Source of the DNA: Paraglaciecola mesophila
GTDB lineage: Bacteria > Pseudomonadota > Gammaproteobacteria > Enterobacterales > Alteromonadaceae
Length of the DNA stretch: 64,000 bases
Assembly: GCF_009906955.1 (NCBI RefSeq)
Contig: NZ_CP047656.1
Coordinates: 4,091,001-4,155,000 of the forward strand
Direction of reading: 5' to 3'
Shown in pieces: positions 35,412 through 43,856 of this stretch. How positions within the stretch are numbered: position 1 is the first letter of the stretch; every line of letters begins with the position of its first letter. The notes under the pieces are model-generated. The model had not been told where the DNA came from. It ran no database searches and saw nothing but the letters and a program-made list of their open reading frames with translations. A program made the translations under genes and the position numbers.

Positions 35412-36548
35412 ATGAGCATACCCAGTTTTAAACTTGGCTTGGTGATCAATCCGTTTGCAGGTATTGGGGGCAGTGTCGCCTTAAAAGGCAGCGATGGGAT
35501 TGAAACCCGCGAAAAAGCCCTCGCTCTTGGTGCAGCGAAGCTAGCAAATACGCGCACGCGCCTGGCACTTGAAGAGCTCCTTAGTTTGAAGGATAAGGTG
35601 CATATTTATACGGCAAGCGGTGAGATGGGCGAAGCACTTGTTGCCGAAATGGGGTTTGAACACACAGTGGTGTATCAACAACAAGCGGCCCAAAGTGAGG
35701 CGCGAGATACCGAGCGCTGCGCCACGCTACTGCAACAGCAAAACGTTGATTTGCTGCTGTTTGCTGGTGGAGATGGCACTGCGCGCAATGTTTGTCACAT
35801 TGTCGGAGAGTCATTACCCGTGCTGGGTGTGCCTGCAGGGTGTAAAATCCATTCTGGGGTATATGCGGTCACGCCGCAGGCGGCAGGTCGAGTGGTAGCC
35901 ATGATGGTTCAAGGGGAAATTGTCACCTTGCAAGAAGCCGCCGTGATGGACATAGACGAGGCCCTTTTTCGTCAAGGCCGCGTCAATGCTCGCCAGTATG
36001 GTGAAATGCGCGTGCCAAGTGAGCTTCGCTATATTCAGGCAGTGAAAATGGGCGGTAAGGAATCTGATGAACTCGTGCTTAGCGATATTGCAGCCCATGT
36101 GATTGAATTCATGGAAGAACACCCTGAGCGCTTGTTTGTCATGGGCTCTGGCTCTACCGTGGATTTTATCATGCAGGAGTTAGGGGTAAGCAATACCTTG
36201 CTTGGTGTGGACCTTGTACAGAATCAGCAAATTGTTGCCCATGATGTGACTGCCAGTGCATTGCTCGAATACACCACAAATCAAGCTACAACCTTGGTGA
36301 TTACCTTAATTGGTGGCCAAGGGCATATATTCGGCAGGGGGAATCAACAACTTAGCCCTGACGTACTCAAACAAATTGGCCGTGAACATTTCCTGTTGGT
36401 TGCCACTAAAAGCAAACTTCAAGGACTAAACGGTAAGCCCTTAATTGCCGATACTGGGGACGCAGACTTAGATGCACAGCTTGCAGGTGTCATCAGTGTT
36501 ACCACGGGTTACAAAGATCAGGTGTTATATCCCATAGCCAAATTTTAA
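35412..36548 (+). CDS. ATP-NAD/AcoX-type kinase family protein
   Basis: About 378 residues from the ATG at 35412, with AAGGAG eight bases upstream (a GTG at 35409 is the alternative). The N-terminus FKLGLVINPFAGIGGSVALK and the nucleotide-binding LLLFAGGDGTARNVCHI define the NAD-kinase/AcoX family, with a longer C-terminal half (MGSGSTVDFIMQELGV, LLGVDLV, LIGGQGHIFGRGNQQLS) than true NadK. Members lie near acetoin genes in some bacteria, but here it sits between epmC and yfcL, a placement seen in alteromonads and vibrios. Its substrate is not established; NAD or a related metabolite is a guess. Confidence 0.82.
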   Translation: MSIPSFKLGLVINPFAGIGGSVALKGSDGIETREKALALGAAKLANTRTRLALEELLSLKDKVHIYTASGEMGEALVAEMGFEHTVVYQQQAAQSEARDTERCATLLQQQNVDLLLFAGGDGTARNVCHIVGESLPVLGVPAGCKIHSGVYAVTPQAAGRVVAMMVQGEIVTLQEAAVMDIDEALFRQGRVNARQYGEMRVPSELRYIQAVKMGGKESDELVLSDIAAHVIEFMEEHPERLFVMGSGSTVDFIMQELGVSNTLLGVDLVQNQQIVAHDVTASALLEYTTNQATTLVITLIGGQGHIFGRGNQQLSPDVLKQIGREHFLLVATKSKLQGLNGKPLIADTGDADLDAQLAGVISVTTGYKDQVLYPIAKF

Positions 36549-36580
36549 ACCAACCCAAATATAGGAATTCAACTAGGTAT

Positions 36581-36892
36581 ATGAGTAGTTCTGTAAACAG
36601 TGATGCAGCAAAACAAACGTTCGATGAGTTTGTCGATTCAACTCAGGAATACCTCGATAGCGTAGTCGTTGATGGAAGTGATCAAGAATTGTTTATTGCC
36701 AGTTATTTAACTGGGCATTTTTCGCTTGTGACCAGCAATGCGTTGGCATTAGATGACTATTCATTGGCAACAATGAATAGCTACATGCTAACCAGTTTAG
36801 AAAAAGCCTATGCCAACAATGAGGTTGAAGGCCAAGATCAAGCGCAGGTTTCAGCTTTGTGGGACAGGTTATTTGCCAAAGCAGAGCTTTAG
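36581..36892 (+). CDS. yfcL: YfcL family protein
   Basis: A 103-residue helical, acidic protein of the YfcL family, with ELFIASYLTGHFSLVTSNAL and LDDYSLATMNSYMLTSLEKA as the recognisable core and a C-terminal ALWDRLFAKAEL. The function is unknown. It follows the NAD-kinase-like gene by 32 bases on the same strand, completing epmC-(kinase)-yfcL, and converges on mnmC, as in E. coli where yfcL lies next to mnmC and epmC. No signal peptide or membrane segment is present. Confidence 0.88.
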   Translation: MSSSVNSDAAKQTFDEFVDSTQEYLDSVVVDGSDQELFIASYLTGHFSLVTSNALALDDYSLATMNSYMLTSLEKAYANNEVEGQDQAQVSALWDRLFAKAEL

Positions 36893-36932
36893 GCTGTTCT
36901 CTGACAAAGACTAACAGCTAACAATGCATTTC

Positions 36933-39026
36933 TTATATTTCTCGGCGGATCAACTGACGGATCAAAAAACGATTCGGATTTAATGCATTCAGCAAATCGT
37001 TGGCCAAGGGCAGAGGGTGACCGCTAATTTGGCTTGCGAGTACTTCGGCCATTAACGGAGCGGTGGTCAGGCCCCGAGAACCAAGCCCAGTGAGCATAAA
37101 TAGATTCTGCATATCACTGGCTTTGGGGTAATAGTTTAGCGGCAAGGCTTTGTATAAATCGTTTAATTCTGTTTTTTGTTTACGTATATCGGCTAACGCG
37201 CCCACTAAGGGCAGATGATCTGGTGAACTACAGCGCACGGCTGCCCGGCCATGTGCGTTGCCAACGACGTCTTGTGCCCAGTTGCACTTCGCCAGTGACT
37301 GATAATGAGTGGCTAGGTTTTTATCTTGCTCGCTGTGCCGGTACTCAGTGTTTAAGTCGTCTTTTACATAGGTTGAGCCTAAGGCGTGTTGTCCATTGTA
37401 TTCGGGGGTTAAATAGCCTTTATGACACAGCACAGTGTTAAGTTCACTGAGAGCGGGCTGAGTGGGAATCGCTTCAACCTGACCGCGAACCATACGTAGC
37501 GGATAATCAGTGAGGTGTGGTAACTCATGACTTTGCGCTCCCGTTGCATAAATCACAATATCTGCTTCTACGCTATTTATGCTTGCCTTGTTAGCTGTTT
37601 GGTTGAAACGTAGTTGCCAAGGCTGAGGTGGCGATGTGTTGCTACTTTTTGCTTTTTGTTCTAGTTCGCTAAGGCAGTGGTGGCTGTGCAATGTGACCTT
37701 GCTCAAGCGTGCTGCAGCGTTAAATAACGCGGTGACTAGCTGCGCAGGATCTATCCAACCACCTAAGGGCATAAAAAGACCACCGTAGGGGATTTCACAG
37801 TTTGCTAGCCTGCTTGCTTCGTTTGCTTCTACATAGCGGACAAGGGCTGGGGGCCATAATTGATTGTCAGCTAGTTTTGCATAGCGTTGGGCTAATGCGG
37901 GTTTAAAACCAAGCTGCAACACGCCACACCACTGATGGGCGAAGCCAAACCCCTGAGATAATAGTTGCCGATACTGATTGGCGGCATATATAAAACTATG
38001 AGCGTTAATTTGACTAGCGTTGCTGGCATCCACATTCAGTTGCGGGTAGAAGCCTGCTTGAGGATTACCCGAGGCGCCTTGTGCGGGCTCAGCTTCTTTA
38101 AAATATACATCACAGTGATAACCTTTTTGCGCCATGGCATAGGCGGTAGTGGCCCCTGCTATGCCAGCACCAATAATCGCGACTTTAGGCTTTAAGCCAT
38201 GACCGCATTTTGCCTTGTTAACACTTTCATCAACTGGATGGATATAAGCGCCTCGTTGATAATATCTGGCTTGTTGGCGATTGATTTGCGTATCTGATTC
38301 GGGGGCGATATATCCTGCGAGCATTTCTCGCTTGCGCCCATGACCTTTGCGCTTTTCTACCACAAAGCCAGCATCACGCAATCCGCGTTTTACAAAACCC
38401 GCGGCGGTAAAGGTGGCAAAGGTGCAATCTTTTGCTGCTAAACGGGCCATCTGTTCAAATAATTGCGTCGACCACATTTGAGGGTTTTTGCTTGGCGCAA
38501 AACCGTCCAAGTACCAAGCGTCTACTAAGCCGCTTTCATTGGTCTGCCATTGGGGCAATGAGTCATGAATATCGCCTAGCCACAAGTCGACAATCACGCG
38601 ATTGTTCAAAAATGCCATTCTGTGACAGCCATTAAGCGGCATTGGATATTGAGCAATTAATGCGTTAGCACTATCTTTGAATTGAACAAATGCACCCAAC
38701 GCTTGGACTAAGTCAGTATGGCTAAGTGGATATTTTTCGGTACTGATAAAATGCAGAGTAAAGGTGCTAGCGGGGTTTTGGGCCAAGTAGTCTTTGAATG
38801 CAGCCAATGTGACTAATAAATTGAGCCCAGTGCCGAATCCTGTTTCGGCAATGACAAAGGTCGGCTTTGTCCAATGTTGCCAGCGAGATTGAAGCTGATT
38901 GTTATGCAAGAAGACGTACTGCGTTTCTTGCGCGCCATCAGACGAAGAGAAATAAACATCGTCGAAATCTGTGGCGACGGGTGTGCCGTCAGCGTTAAAC
39001 TGAATATCTGCTGTTTTAATGGTCAA
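36933..39026 (-). CDS. mnmC: Bifunctional tRNA mnm5U34 biosynthesis protein MnmC
   Basis: Converts cmnm5(s2)U34 to nm5 and then mnm5(s2)U34 in tRNA. The 697-residue product has both domains: an N-terminal methyltransferase (residues ~1-245; FVIAETGFGTGLNLLVTLAA and DAWYLDGFAPSKNPQMW) and a C-terminal FAD-dependent oxidoreductase (~275-690; dinucleotide loop VAIIGAGIAGATTAYAMAQK, later QAGFYPQL and GSRGLTTAPLMAE). Length is slightly above the E. coli 668. It is divergent from fabB, as in many gammaproteobacteria, and convergent with yfcL. Methyltransferase residues look intact. Confidence 0.96.
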   Translation of the reverse strand: MTIKTADIQFNADGTPVATDFDDVYFSSSDGAQETQYVFLHNNQLQSRWQHWTKPTFVIAETGFGTGLNLLVTLAAFKDYLAQNPASTFTLHFISTEKYPLSHTDLVQALGAFVQFKDSANALIAQYPMPLNGCHRMAFLNNRVIVDLWLGDIHDSLPQWQTNESGLVDAWYLDGFAPSKNPQMWSTQLFEQMARLAAKDCTFATFTAAGFVKRGLRDAGFVVEKRKGHGRKREMLAGYIAPESDTQINRQQARYYQRGAYIHPVDESVNKAKCGHGLKPKVAIIGAGIAGATTAYAMAQKGYHCDVYFKEAEPAQGASGNPQAGFYPQLNVDASNASQINAHSFIYAANQYRQLLSQGFGFAHQWCGVLQLGFKPALAQRYAKLADNQLWPPALVRYVEANEASRLANCEIPYGGLFMPLGGWIDPAQLVTALFNAAARLSKVTLHSHHCLSELEQKAKSSNTSPPQPWQLRFNQTANKASINSVEADIVIYATGAQSHELPHLTDYPLRMVRGQVEAIPTQPALSELNTVLCHKGYLTPEYNGQHALGSTYVKDDLNTEYRHSEQDKNLATHYQSLAKCNWAQDVVGNAHGRAAVRCSSPDHLPLVGALADIRKQKTELNDLYKALPLNYYPKASDMQNLFMLTGLGSRGLTTAPLMAEVLASQISGHPLPLANDLLNALNPNRFLIRQLIRREI

Positions 39027-39199
39027 TCCTGGAGGTCTCCGAGTATGCTTGGGCTAGTCTTCAAAAGCCTGATAGTTTAAGGTAACTATCTGGACAAGCC
39101 AAACAGTCTACACAAACCAAATAGTGTTAACCAAATAGCGTTGCTATTCCTAACCGGTAACGATGTGTTGTACAGCCGTTGTGCATAATTGCTCAATGT

Positions 39200-39216
39200 A
39201 AAAGAGCAGACCAGTT
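39200..39216. promoter_or_regulatory. Possible FadR site upstream of fabB
   Basis: The right half GACCAGTT (39209-39216) is a perfect FadR half-site; the left half (39200-39207) matches only four of eight positions of AACTGGTC. It lies 69-85 bases before the fabB start, where FadR activates fabB in E. coli. The poor left half makes this tentative. Confidence 0.3.
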
Positions 39217-39284
39217 ACAACGCGAAAATCGTTACCATATGCGGCAATTTTAAAAGCGGCAATTTTTTGCTTGAAGGGTTTATC

Positions 39285-40499
39285 ATGAGAAGAGCGGTTA
39301 TCACCGGGCTAGGCATTGTTTCTAGCATTGGTAACAACAAAACTGAAGTCACGAAATCTCTTAGAGAAGGGCGTTCTGGCATCACTTATTCTGAAGAATT
39401 TGCTGAAAATGGCATGCGCAGCCATGTTTGGGGCAAGGTTAATCTTGACCTATCTGAGCATATTGATCGTAAAACGCTGCGCTTCATGGGCGATGCAGCT
39501 GGTTATGCGTACATAGCCATGCAGCAAGCGGTAGAAGATTCAGGTTTGACACCAGAAATGGTTTCAAACGTTCGCACCGGTATCATTGCCGGCTCAGGCG
39601 GTGCGTCTTCTCAGCATCAAGTTGGCGCAGTCGATATATTACGTGAAAAAGGTTTACGTCGTGTTGGCCCTTATATGGTCACACGCTGCATGGGCAGTAC
39701 TGTGTCTGCTTGTTTAGCCACGCCGTTTAAAATCAAAGGGGTTAACTACTCAATTAGTTCGGCCTGTTCAACCAGTGCCCACTGTATTGGCAATGCCCTA
39801 GAGCAAATCCAGCTAGGTAAGCAAGACATTATTTTTGCTGGTGGCGGCGAAGAGCTTCATTGGACTTTATCAATGGAATTTGACGCCATGGGCGCACTTT
39901 CAACTAAATACAATGACAACCCAAGCACGGCGTCTCGTACCTATGATGCAAACCGTGATGGGTTTGTTGGTGCTGGCGGCGGTGGTATGGTTGTGGTTGA
40001 AGAACTAGAGCATGCCCTGGCCCGTGGTGCGAAAATTTACGGTGAAATCGTAGGTTACGGCGCAACATCAGATGGTGCGGACATGGTAGCACCTTCAGGT
40101 GAAGGCGCTATTCGTTGCATGCAACAAGCAATGAACGGCGTAGATGAACCAATTGATTATATCAACACGCATGGTACGTCGACTCCTGTAGGCGATGTAA
40201 AAGAACTCTGGGCTATCGGTGAAGTGTTCGGCGATAAAGTACCACCACTGAGTGCAACGAAAGCGATGACAGGTCACGCTTTAGGTGCTGCGGGTGTTAA
40301 CGAGGCTATCTACAGTTTACTGATGATGGAGAACGACTTTATTGCGCCTTCTATCAACATTGAAACCTTAGATGAAGCGGCACAAGGTATGGACGTGGTG
40401 ACGGAAACCCGTGATGCCAAGTTAAATACGGTTATGTCAAATAGCTTCGGCTTTGGTGGCACAAACTGTACTTTGGTGATGCAACGCTACAAAGGCTAG
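39285..40499 (+). CDS. fabB: Beta-ketoacyl-ACP synthase I
   Basis: Condensing enzyme needed for unsaturated fatty acid elongation. The start at ATG 39285 gives MRRAVITGLGIVSSIGNN and 404 residues, matching E. coli FabB (406); upstream in-frame codons from 39189 have no family counterpart, and AAGGG precedes this ATG. The catalytic Cys lies in SISSACSTSAHCIGNALE, and the two His residues in NTHGTSTPVGD and KAMTGHALGAAG; SNSFGFGGTN closes the active site. It is monocistronic with a strong terminator and divergent from mnmC. A partial FadR-like site lies upstream. Confidence 0.97.
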   Translation: MRRAVITGLGIVSSIGNNKTEVTKSLREGRSGITYSEEFAENGMRSHVWGKVNLDLSEHIDRKTLRFMGDAAGYAYIAMQQAVEDSGLTPEMVSNVRTGIIAGSGGASSQHQVGAVDILREKGLRRVGPYMVTRCMGSTVSACLATPFKIKGVNYSISSACSTSAHCIGNALEQIQLGKQDIIFAGGGEELHWTLSMEFDAMGALSTKYNDNPSTASRTYDANRDGFVGAGGGGMVVVEELEHALARGAKIYGEIVGYGATSDGADMVAPSGEGAIRCMQQAMNGVDEPIDYINTHGTSTPVGDVKELWAIGEVFGDKVPPLSATKAMTGHALGAAGVNEAIYSLLMMENDFIAPSINIETLDEAAQGMDVVTETRDAKLNTVMSNSFGFGGTNCTLVMQRYKG

Positions 40500-40523
40500 T
40501 AGCCCAGCACATCAATTATGAGA

Positions 40524-40551
40524 AAGCCCGCTACGTTTAGCGGGCTTTTTT
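40524..40551 (+). terminator. Intrinsic terminator of fabB
   Basis: AAGCCCGCTA (40524-40533) and TAGCGGGCTT (40538-40547) form a perfect 10-base stem with a CGTT loop, continuing into a run of Ts. It sits between the convergent fabB and alpha-E genes. Confidence 0.93.
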
Positions 40552-40574
40552 ATTGCAGAGCATTGGGTTGGTAA

Positions 40575-41495
40575 TTAGAAATAGGTCTCTTCTAATTTAT
40601 TAAACACGTGATTGATGCCAAGTTGCACATCGTCAATAAAGTGGTGCAGCTTATCTTGAATAAGCGATTGTGGATTGGCGTCCATTAGCATCTTTTCAAC
40701 ACGTTCAATTTCCGTTTTAGTCTCCGCGTAGTTAGGTAGGGTTTGCACGCATCTTCCCACTTCTTGTAGCGCGTGAAGTAGTGACCGAGGAAAACGTTCT
40801 TCAAGTAACAGGAACTTTAAAACATCTGGTCTGCGAATTCTTAGGCGCATTTCTCGGCGGTACATTTGGTAAGCGGTTAATGACTTTAGCACACTCATCC
40901 ACTGTAAATTTTCAAACGCTGATTGCTCGGTTTCTGTTTCAGGTAGTAATGATGCAGAGCGCACATCAATGATTCGCGTGGTCATGTCAGCCCGTTCTAA
41001 ATTGCGACCAATTTTTAAAAAATGATAGCCTTCATCTTGAGTCATAGTGCCGGCGAGTATTCCGGTTATTTTCTGCACCGATTCTATCACCTCAGTGAGA
41101 AACTCATAACGTGAGCGTCGCACTAAGGCTTTGGAGTAATTTTCGTGACCGTAGAGGTATAACTCATTGATTTGTTCCCATACTTCCCTTGGAATAATTT
41201 CCCGAATGGTTCTAGCGTTCTCTCGTGCGAATTCTAATGAGCTGACGATCGATGACGGATTATTTGGGCCATGTAATAGAAATCTCAATACATTATGTTC
41301 GTCAGCGACATCATAGATTGCATAAAACGCAGTTCTGTCGGATACAATGTCAACGAGTGGTTCCCAACCCAATACGATACTTTTGGGTAAATCTAATAGC
41401 AGGTTAGAATTAACGTTTATAAGCCTAGCGGTATTTTCGGCGCGCTCTAAATAGCGGCCTAACCAACATAAATTACTAGCGACGCGAGATAACAT
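40575..41495 (-). CDS. Alpha-E domain protein (DUF403)
   Basis: About 306 residues from the ATG at 41495, giving MLSRVASNLCWLGRYLERAE, the standard start of alpha-E (COG2307) proteins; GGAGGG lies upstream. A longer reading from 41540 is not needed. The protein is all-helical with the conserved VRRSRYEFLTEVIESVQKI and FLKIGRNLERADMTTRIIDV segments. It begins one base after the ATP-grasp stop, so the pair is coupled. Iyer, Aravind and colleagues proposed that alpha-E/ATP-grasp pairs make amide-linked peptides. Its role here is inferred from that and from the Anbu gene across the gap. Confidence 0.9.
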   Translation of the reverse strand: MLSRVASNLCWLGRYLERAENTARLINVNSNLLLDLPKSIVLGWEPLVDIVSDRTAFYAIYDVADEHNVLRFLLHGPNNPSSIVSSLEFARENARTIREIIPREVWEQINELYLYGHENYSKALVRRSRYEFLTEVIESVQKITGILAGTMTQDEGYHFLKIGRNLERADMTTRIIDVRSASLLPETETEQSAFENLQWMSVLKSLTAYQMYRREMRLRIRRPDVLKFLLLEERFPRSLLHALQEVGRCVQTLPNYAETKTEIERVEKMLMDANPQSLIQDKLHHFIDDVQLGINHVFNKLEETYF

Positions 41496-41496
41496 A

Positions 41497-42951
41497 TTAG
41501 GAGCCCTCCATATCAACGATCCATGTGTCTTTACTGCCACCCCCTTGGGATGAATTTACCACGGTTGAGCCTTTGATCATCGCGACACGTGTAAGGCCGC
41601 CCATAGTCACTTTTACCTCTTGGCTGCTAAGAATAAATGGCCGTAAGTCAAGGTGCCGCCCTTCTACGGTATTTCCCACCATAGTGGGAGCCGTAGAGAG
41701 CAATAACATAGGTTGAGCCACATAATTTCGAGGGTCATCTTTGATCAATTGACGAAACGCTTCGTGCTCTTTGGCACTTGCATGGGGACCAATTAGCATG
41801 CCGTATCCGCCGGATTCGTTAGCCGGTTTGACCACCATCTTCTCAATGTTTGCTAGCACATATTCTTTTTCATCTGGGTTAACACAGCGGTAGGTGGGGA
41901 CGTTTGAAAGCAGTGGCGTTTCGTTCAAATAATATTCAATAATTTGCGGTACATAGCTATACACTACTTTATCATCCGCTACACCTGAACCCGGTGCATT
42001 TGCTAGGGCGACATTCCCTGATTTCCAGGCGCGCATAAGACCGGGTACCCCTAAAGTTGATTCAGGATTGAATACCTCGGGGTCGATAAAGGCGTCATCG
42101 ATGCGCCGGTAAATAACATCCACGCGGCTCAGTCCATTAATGGTTCGCATGTATACGCAGTTGTCGTCTTCAACCACTAAATCATCGCCCACTACCAATT
42201 CAGCACCCATTTGTTGGGCTAAATAAGCGTGTTCAAAATACGCTGAATTATAAATACCTGGGGTTAGTACAACAATCTCTGGCTCGGGAATGTTCCGAGG
42301 AGATAACGCCGCAAGCATGTCGTATAAATCGGAGGGGTAATTGTCTACTGGTAAAATGTCGTACTGTTTGAACATTTCAGGAAATACGCGCTTCATTACT
42401 TGTCGATTTTCAAGCATATATGAGACCCCTGAAGGCACGCGTAGGTTGTCTTCGAGTACATACACAGTGCCGTGTTGATCACGGACTAAATCTGAGCCAC
42501 AGATATGCGCCCAAATACCAAGTGGTGGGGTCACTCCCTTACATTGCGGGAGAAAGTTTTTTGAATGGGTTAATAAGGCTTCAGGAAATATTCCGTCTTT
42601 TACAATATTTTGCTCGTTATACAGATCGTTTATAAACATGTTGAGGGCTTTGACCCTTTGCTTTAACCCTTTTTCTATTTGTTGCCACTCTTTGAGTTCA
42701 ATTAAGCGCGGCACAATGTCGAACGGCCAGGCTCTGTCTATGGAGCCTTCTTCGTCGTTGTACACGCGAAACGTGATCCCCATGACTTTGATAGCGGAAT
42801 CGGCACCCGCTTTATATTCTTGTAGTTCTACATCAGATAGGTTTTGAATGAATTTACATAATTCTTTTGCATAACCTCTTGGTCTCCCTGAGGTTTCTAC
42901 TAACTCATCGTGAAACGGACCCGTGTCGTATTTATTCCAATCAATCGGCAT
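41497..42951 (-). CDS. Circularly permuted ATP-grasp protein (DUF404/DUF407)
   Basis: A 484-residue circularly permuted type 2 ATP-grasp protein (COG2308). Features in order: N-terminal KYDTGPFHDELV, FRVYNDEEGSIDRAWPFDIV, the VLEDNLRVPSGVSYMLENR segment with metal-binding residues, VDVIYRRIDDAFIDP, ANAPGSGVADDKVVYSYVP, and the Lys-Pro-Ala ATP-contact loop VVKPANESGGYGMLIGPHAS, then LRPFILSS. These residues suggest an active ligase. The likely reaction is amide-bond formation on a peptide or amino-acid substrate. It is first in an operon with the alpha-E gene, and its promoter region faces the Anbu gene 161 bases away. Confidence 0.92.
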   Translation of the reverse strand: MPIDWNKYDTGPFHDELVETSGRPRGYAKELCKFIQNLSDVELQEYKAGADSAIKVMGITFRVYNDEEGSIDRAWPFDIVPRLIELKEWQQIEKGLKQRVKALNMFINDLYNEQNIVKDGIFPEALLTHSKNFLPQCKGVTPPLGIWAHICGSDLVRDQHGTVYVLEDNLRVPSGVSYMLENRQVMKRVFPEMFKQYDILPVDNYPSDLYDMLAALSPRNIPEPEIVVLTPGIYNSAYFEHAYLAQQMGAELVVGDDLVVEDDNCVYMRTINGLSRVDVIYRRIDDAFIDPEVFNPESTLGVPGLMRAWKSGNVALANAPGSGVADDKVVYSYVPQIIEYYLNETPLLSNVPTYRCVNPDEKEYVLANIEKMVVKPANESGGYGMLIGPHASAKEHEAFRQLIKDDPRNYVAQPMLLLSTAPTMVGNTVEGRHLDLRPFILSSQEVKVTMGGLTRVAMIKGSTVVNSSQGGGSKDTWIVDMEGS

Positions 42952-43112
42952 ACTGAGCTCTCCATCTTGTTAGTTGCTCATTTAGTATACGACTTTAGTG
43001 TGAATTTGATACAAAAACGTCTTGACGTTTATATTGGCTTCATTTCAAATCAAGAGCCATAATCAGGCAGGCTTTCTCTCGCCACGGTAGCGAATAGTTT
43101 AGGTAAATAAGT

Positions 43113-43856
43113 ATGACATATTGTTTAGCGATAAGTGTGGACGATGGCCTTGTTTTCGCGTCTGATTCTCGCACCAATGCTGGAGTCGATTACGTCGCGA
43201 CGTACAGTAAAATGAGTCGATTTGTATTTGATGATAATCGTGTGTTGACGTTACTTACCTCTGGTAGCTTGGCCACATCTCAAGCCGTAGTCAATGGGAT
43301 TAAGCGAGACTTAGACGATCCTGAGGCTAAGTTCGATATCAGTCAGGGAAAATACTTGCATGAAGTTGCCGAGTACATTGGTAGATTGAGTCAGCATGAG
43401 CAACGTACCCATGGTAAGGCGTTTGAAAACTCAAATGGTAGTAATGAATCTAGCTTCATATTGGGTGGTCAAATAAAAGGACAACCTTGCGAGATTTACC
43501 TCATTTACCCGCAAGGTAATTTTATTTCTGCTTCTGCTGAAACGCCTTATCTTCAAATTGGTGAGAGCAAATATGGCAAACCGATTTTGGATAGGATAAT
43601 TAGCGCCGATATTTCTCTATCTGATGCTGCGCGCTGCGCGGTGATATCTCTCGATTCGACGATGCGTAGCAATGTATCTGTGGGGACGCCGATAGAACTT
43701 TCTTTGCACAGGCGAGATGTGTTTCAATCTCCTGAACATTTGGTTTTAAGTGCGAACAGCGAGGATTATCTATCGATTCAAGCTCAGTGGAACAACGGCA
43801 TAAAATCAGCTTTTAACCAGTTACCCAAGCTCGATTGGGATAAATATAATCGCTAA
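43113..43856 (+). CDS. Anbu: bacterial proteasome-like Ntn hydrolase
   Basis: A 247-residue Ntn-hydrolase of the Anbu (ancestral beta subunit) group. It begins MTYCLAISVDDGLVFASDSR, so removal of Met exposes Thr1 as nucleophile with no propeptide, as in known Anbu. The expected Asp (ASDSRTN, near residue 17) and Lys (TYSKMSRF, near residue 33) are present, as are TSGSLATSQAV and the C-terminal SGxxD-like region. Known Anbu proteins form open helical assemblies rather than closed barrels; natural substrates are unclear. It diverges from the ATP-grasp/alpha-E pair, its classic partners, and its stop overlaps that of a zinc metallopeptidase. Confidence 0.92.
   Translation: MTYCLAISVDDGLVFASDSRTNAGVDYVATYSKMSRFVFDDNRVLTLLTSGSLATSQAVVNGIKRDLDDPEAKFDISQGKYLHEVAEYIGRLSQHEQRTHGKAFENSNGSNESSFILGGQIKGQPCEIYLIYPQGNFISASAETPYLQIGESKYGKPILDRIISADISLSDAARCAVISLDSTMRSNVSVGTPIELSLHRRDVFQSPEHLVLSANSEDYLSIQAQWNNGIKSAFNQLPKLDWDKYNR

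Noticed and set aside
36893..36932. Weak hairpin between yfcL and mnmC
   Set aside because: Pairing is imperfect and there is no T-run on either strand, so it is not called as a terminator.
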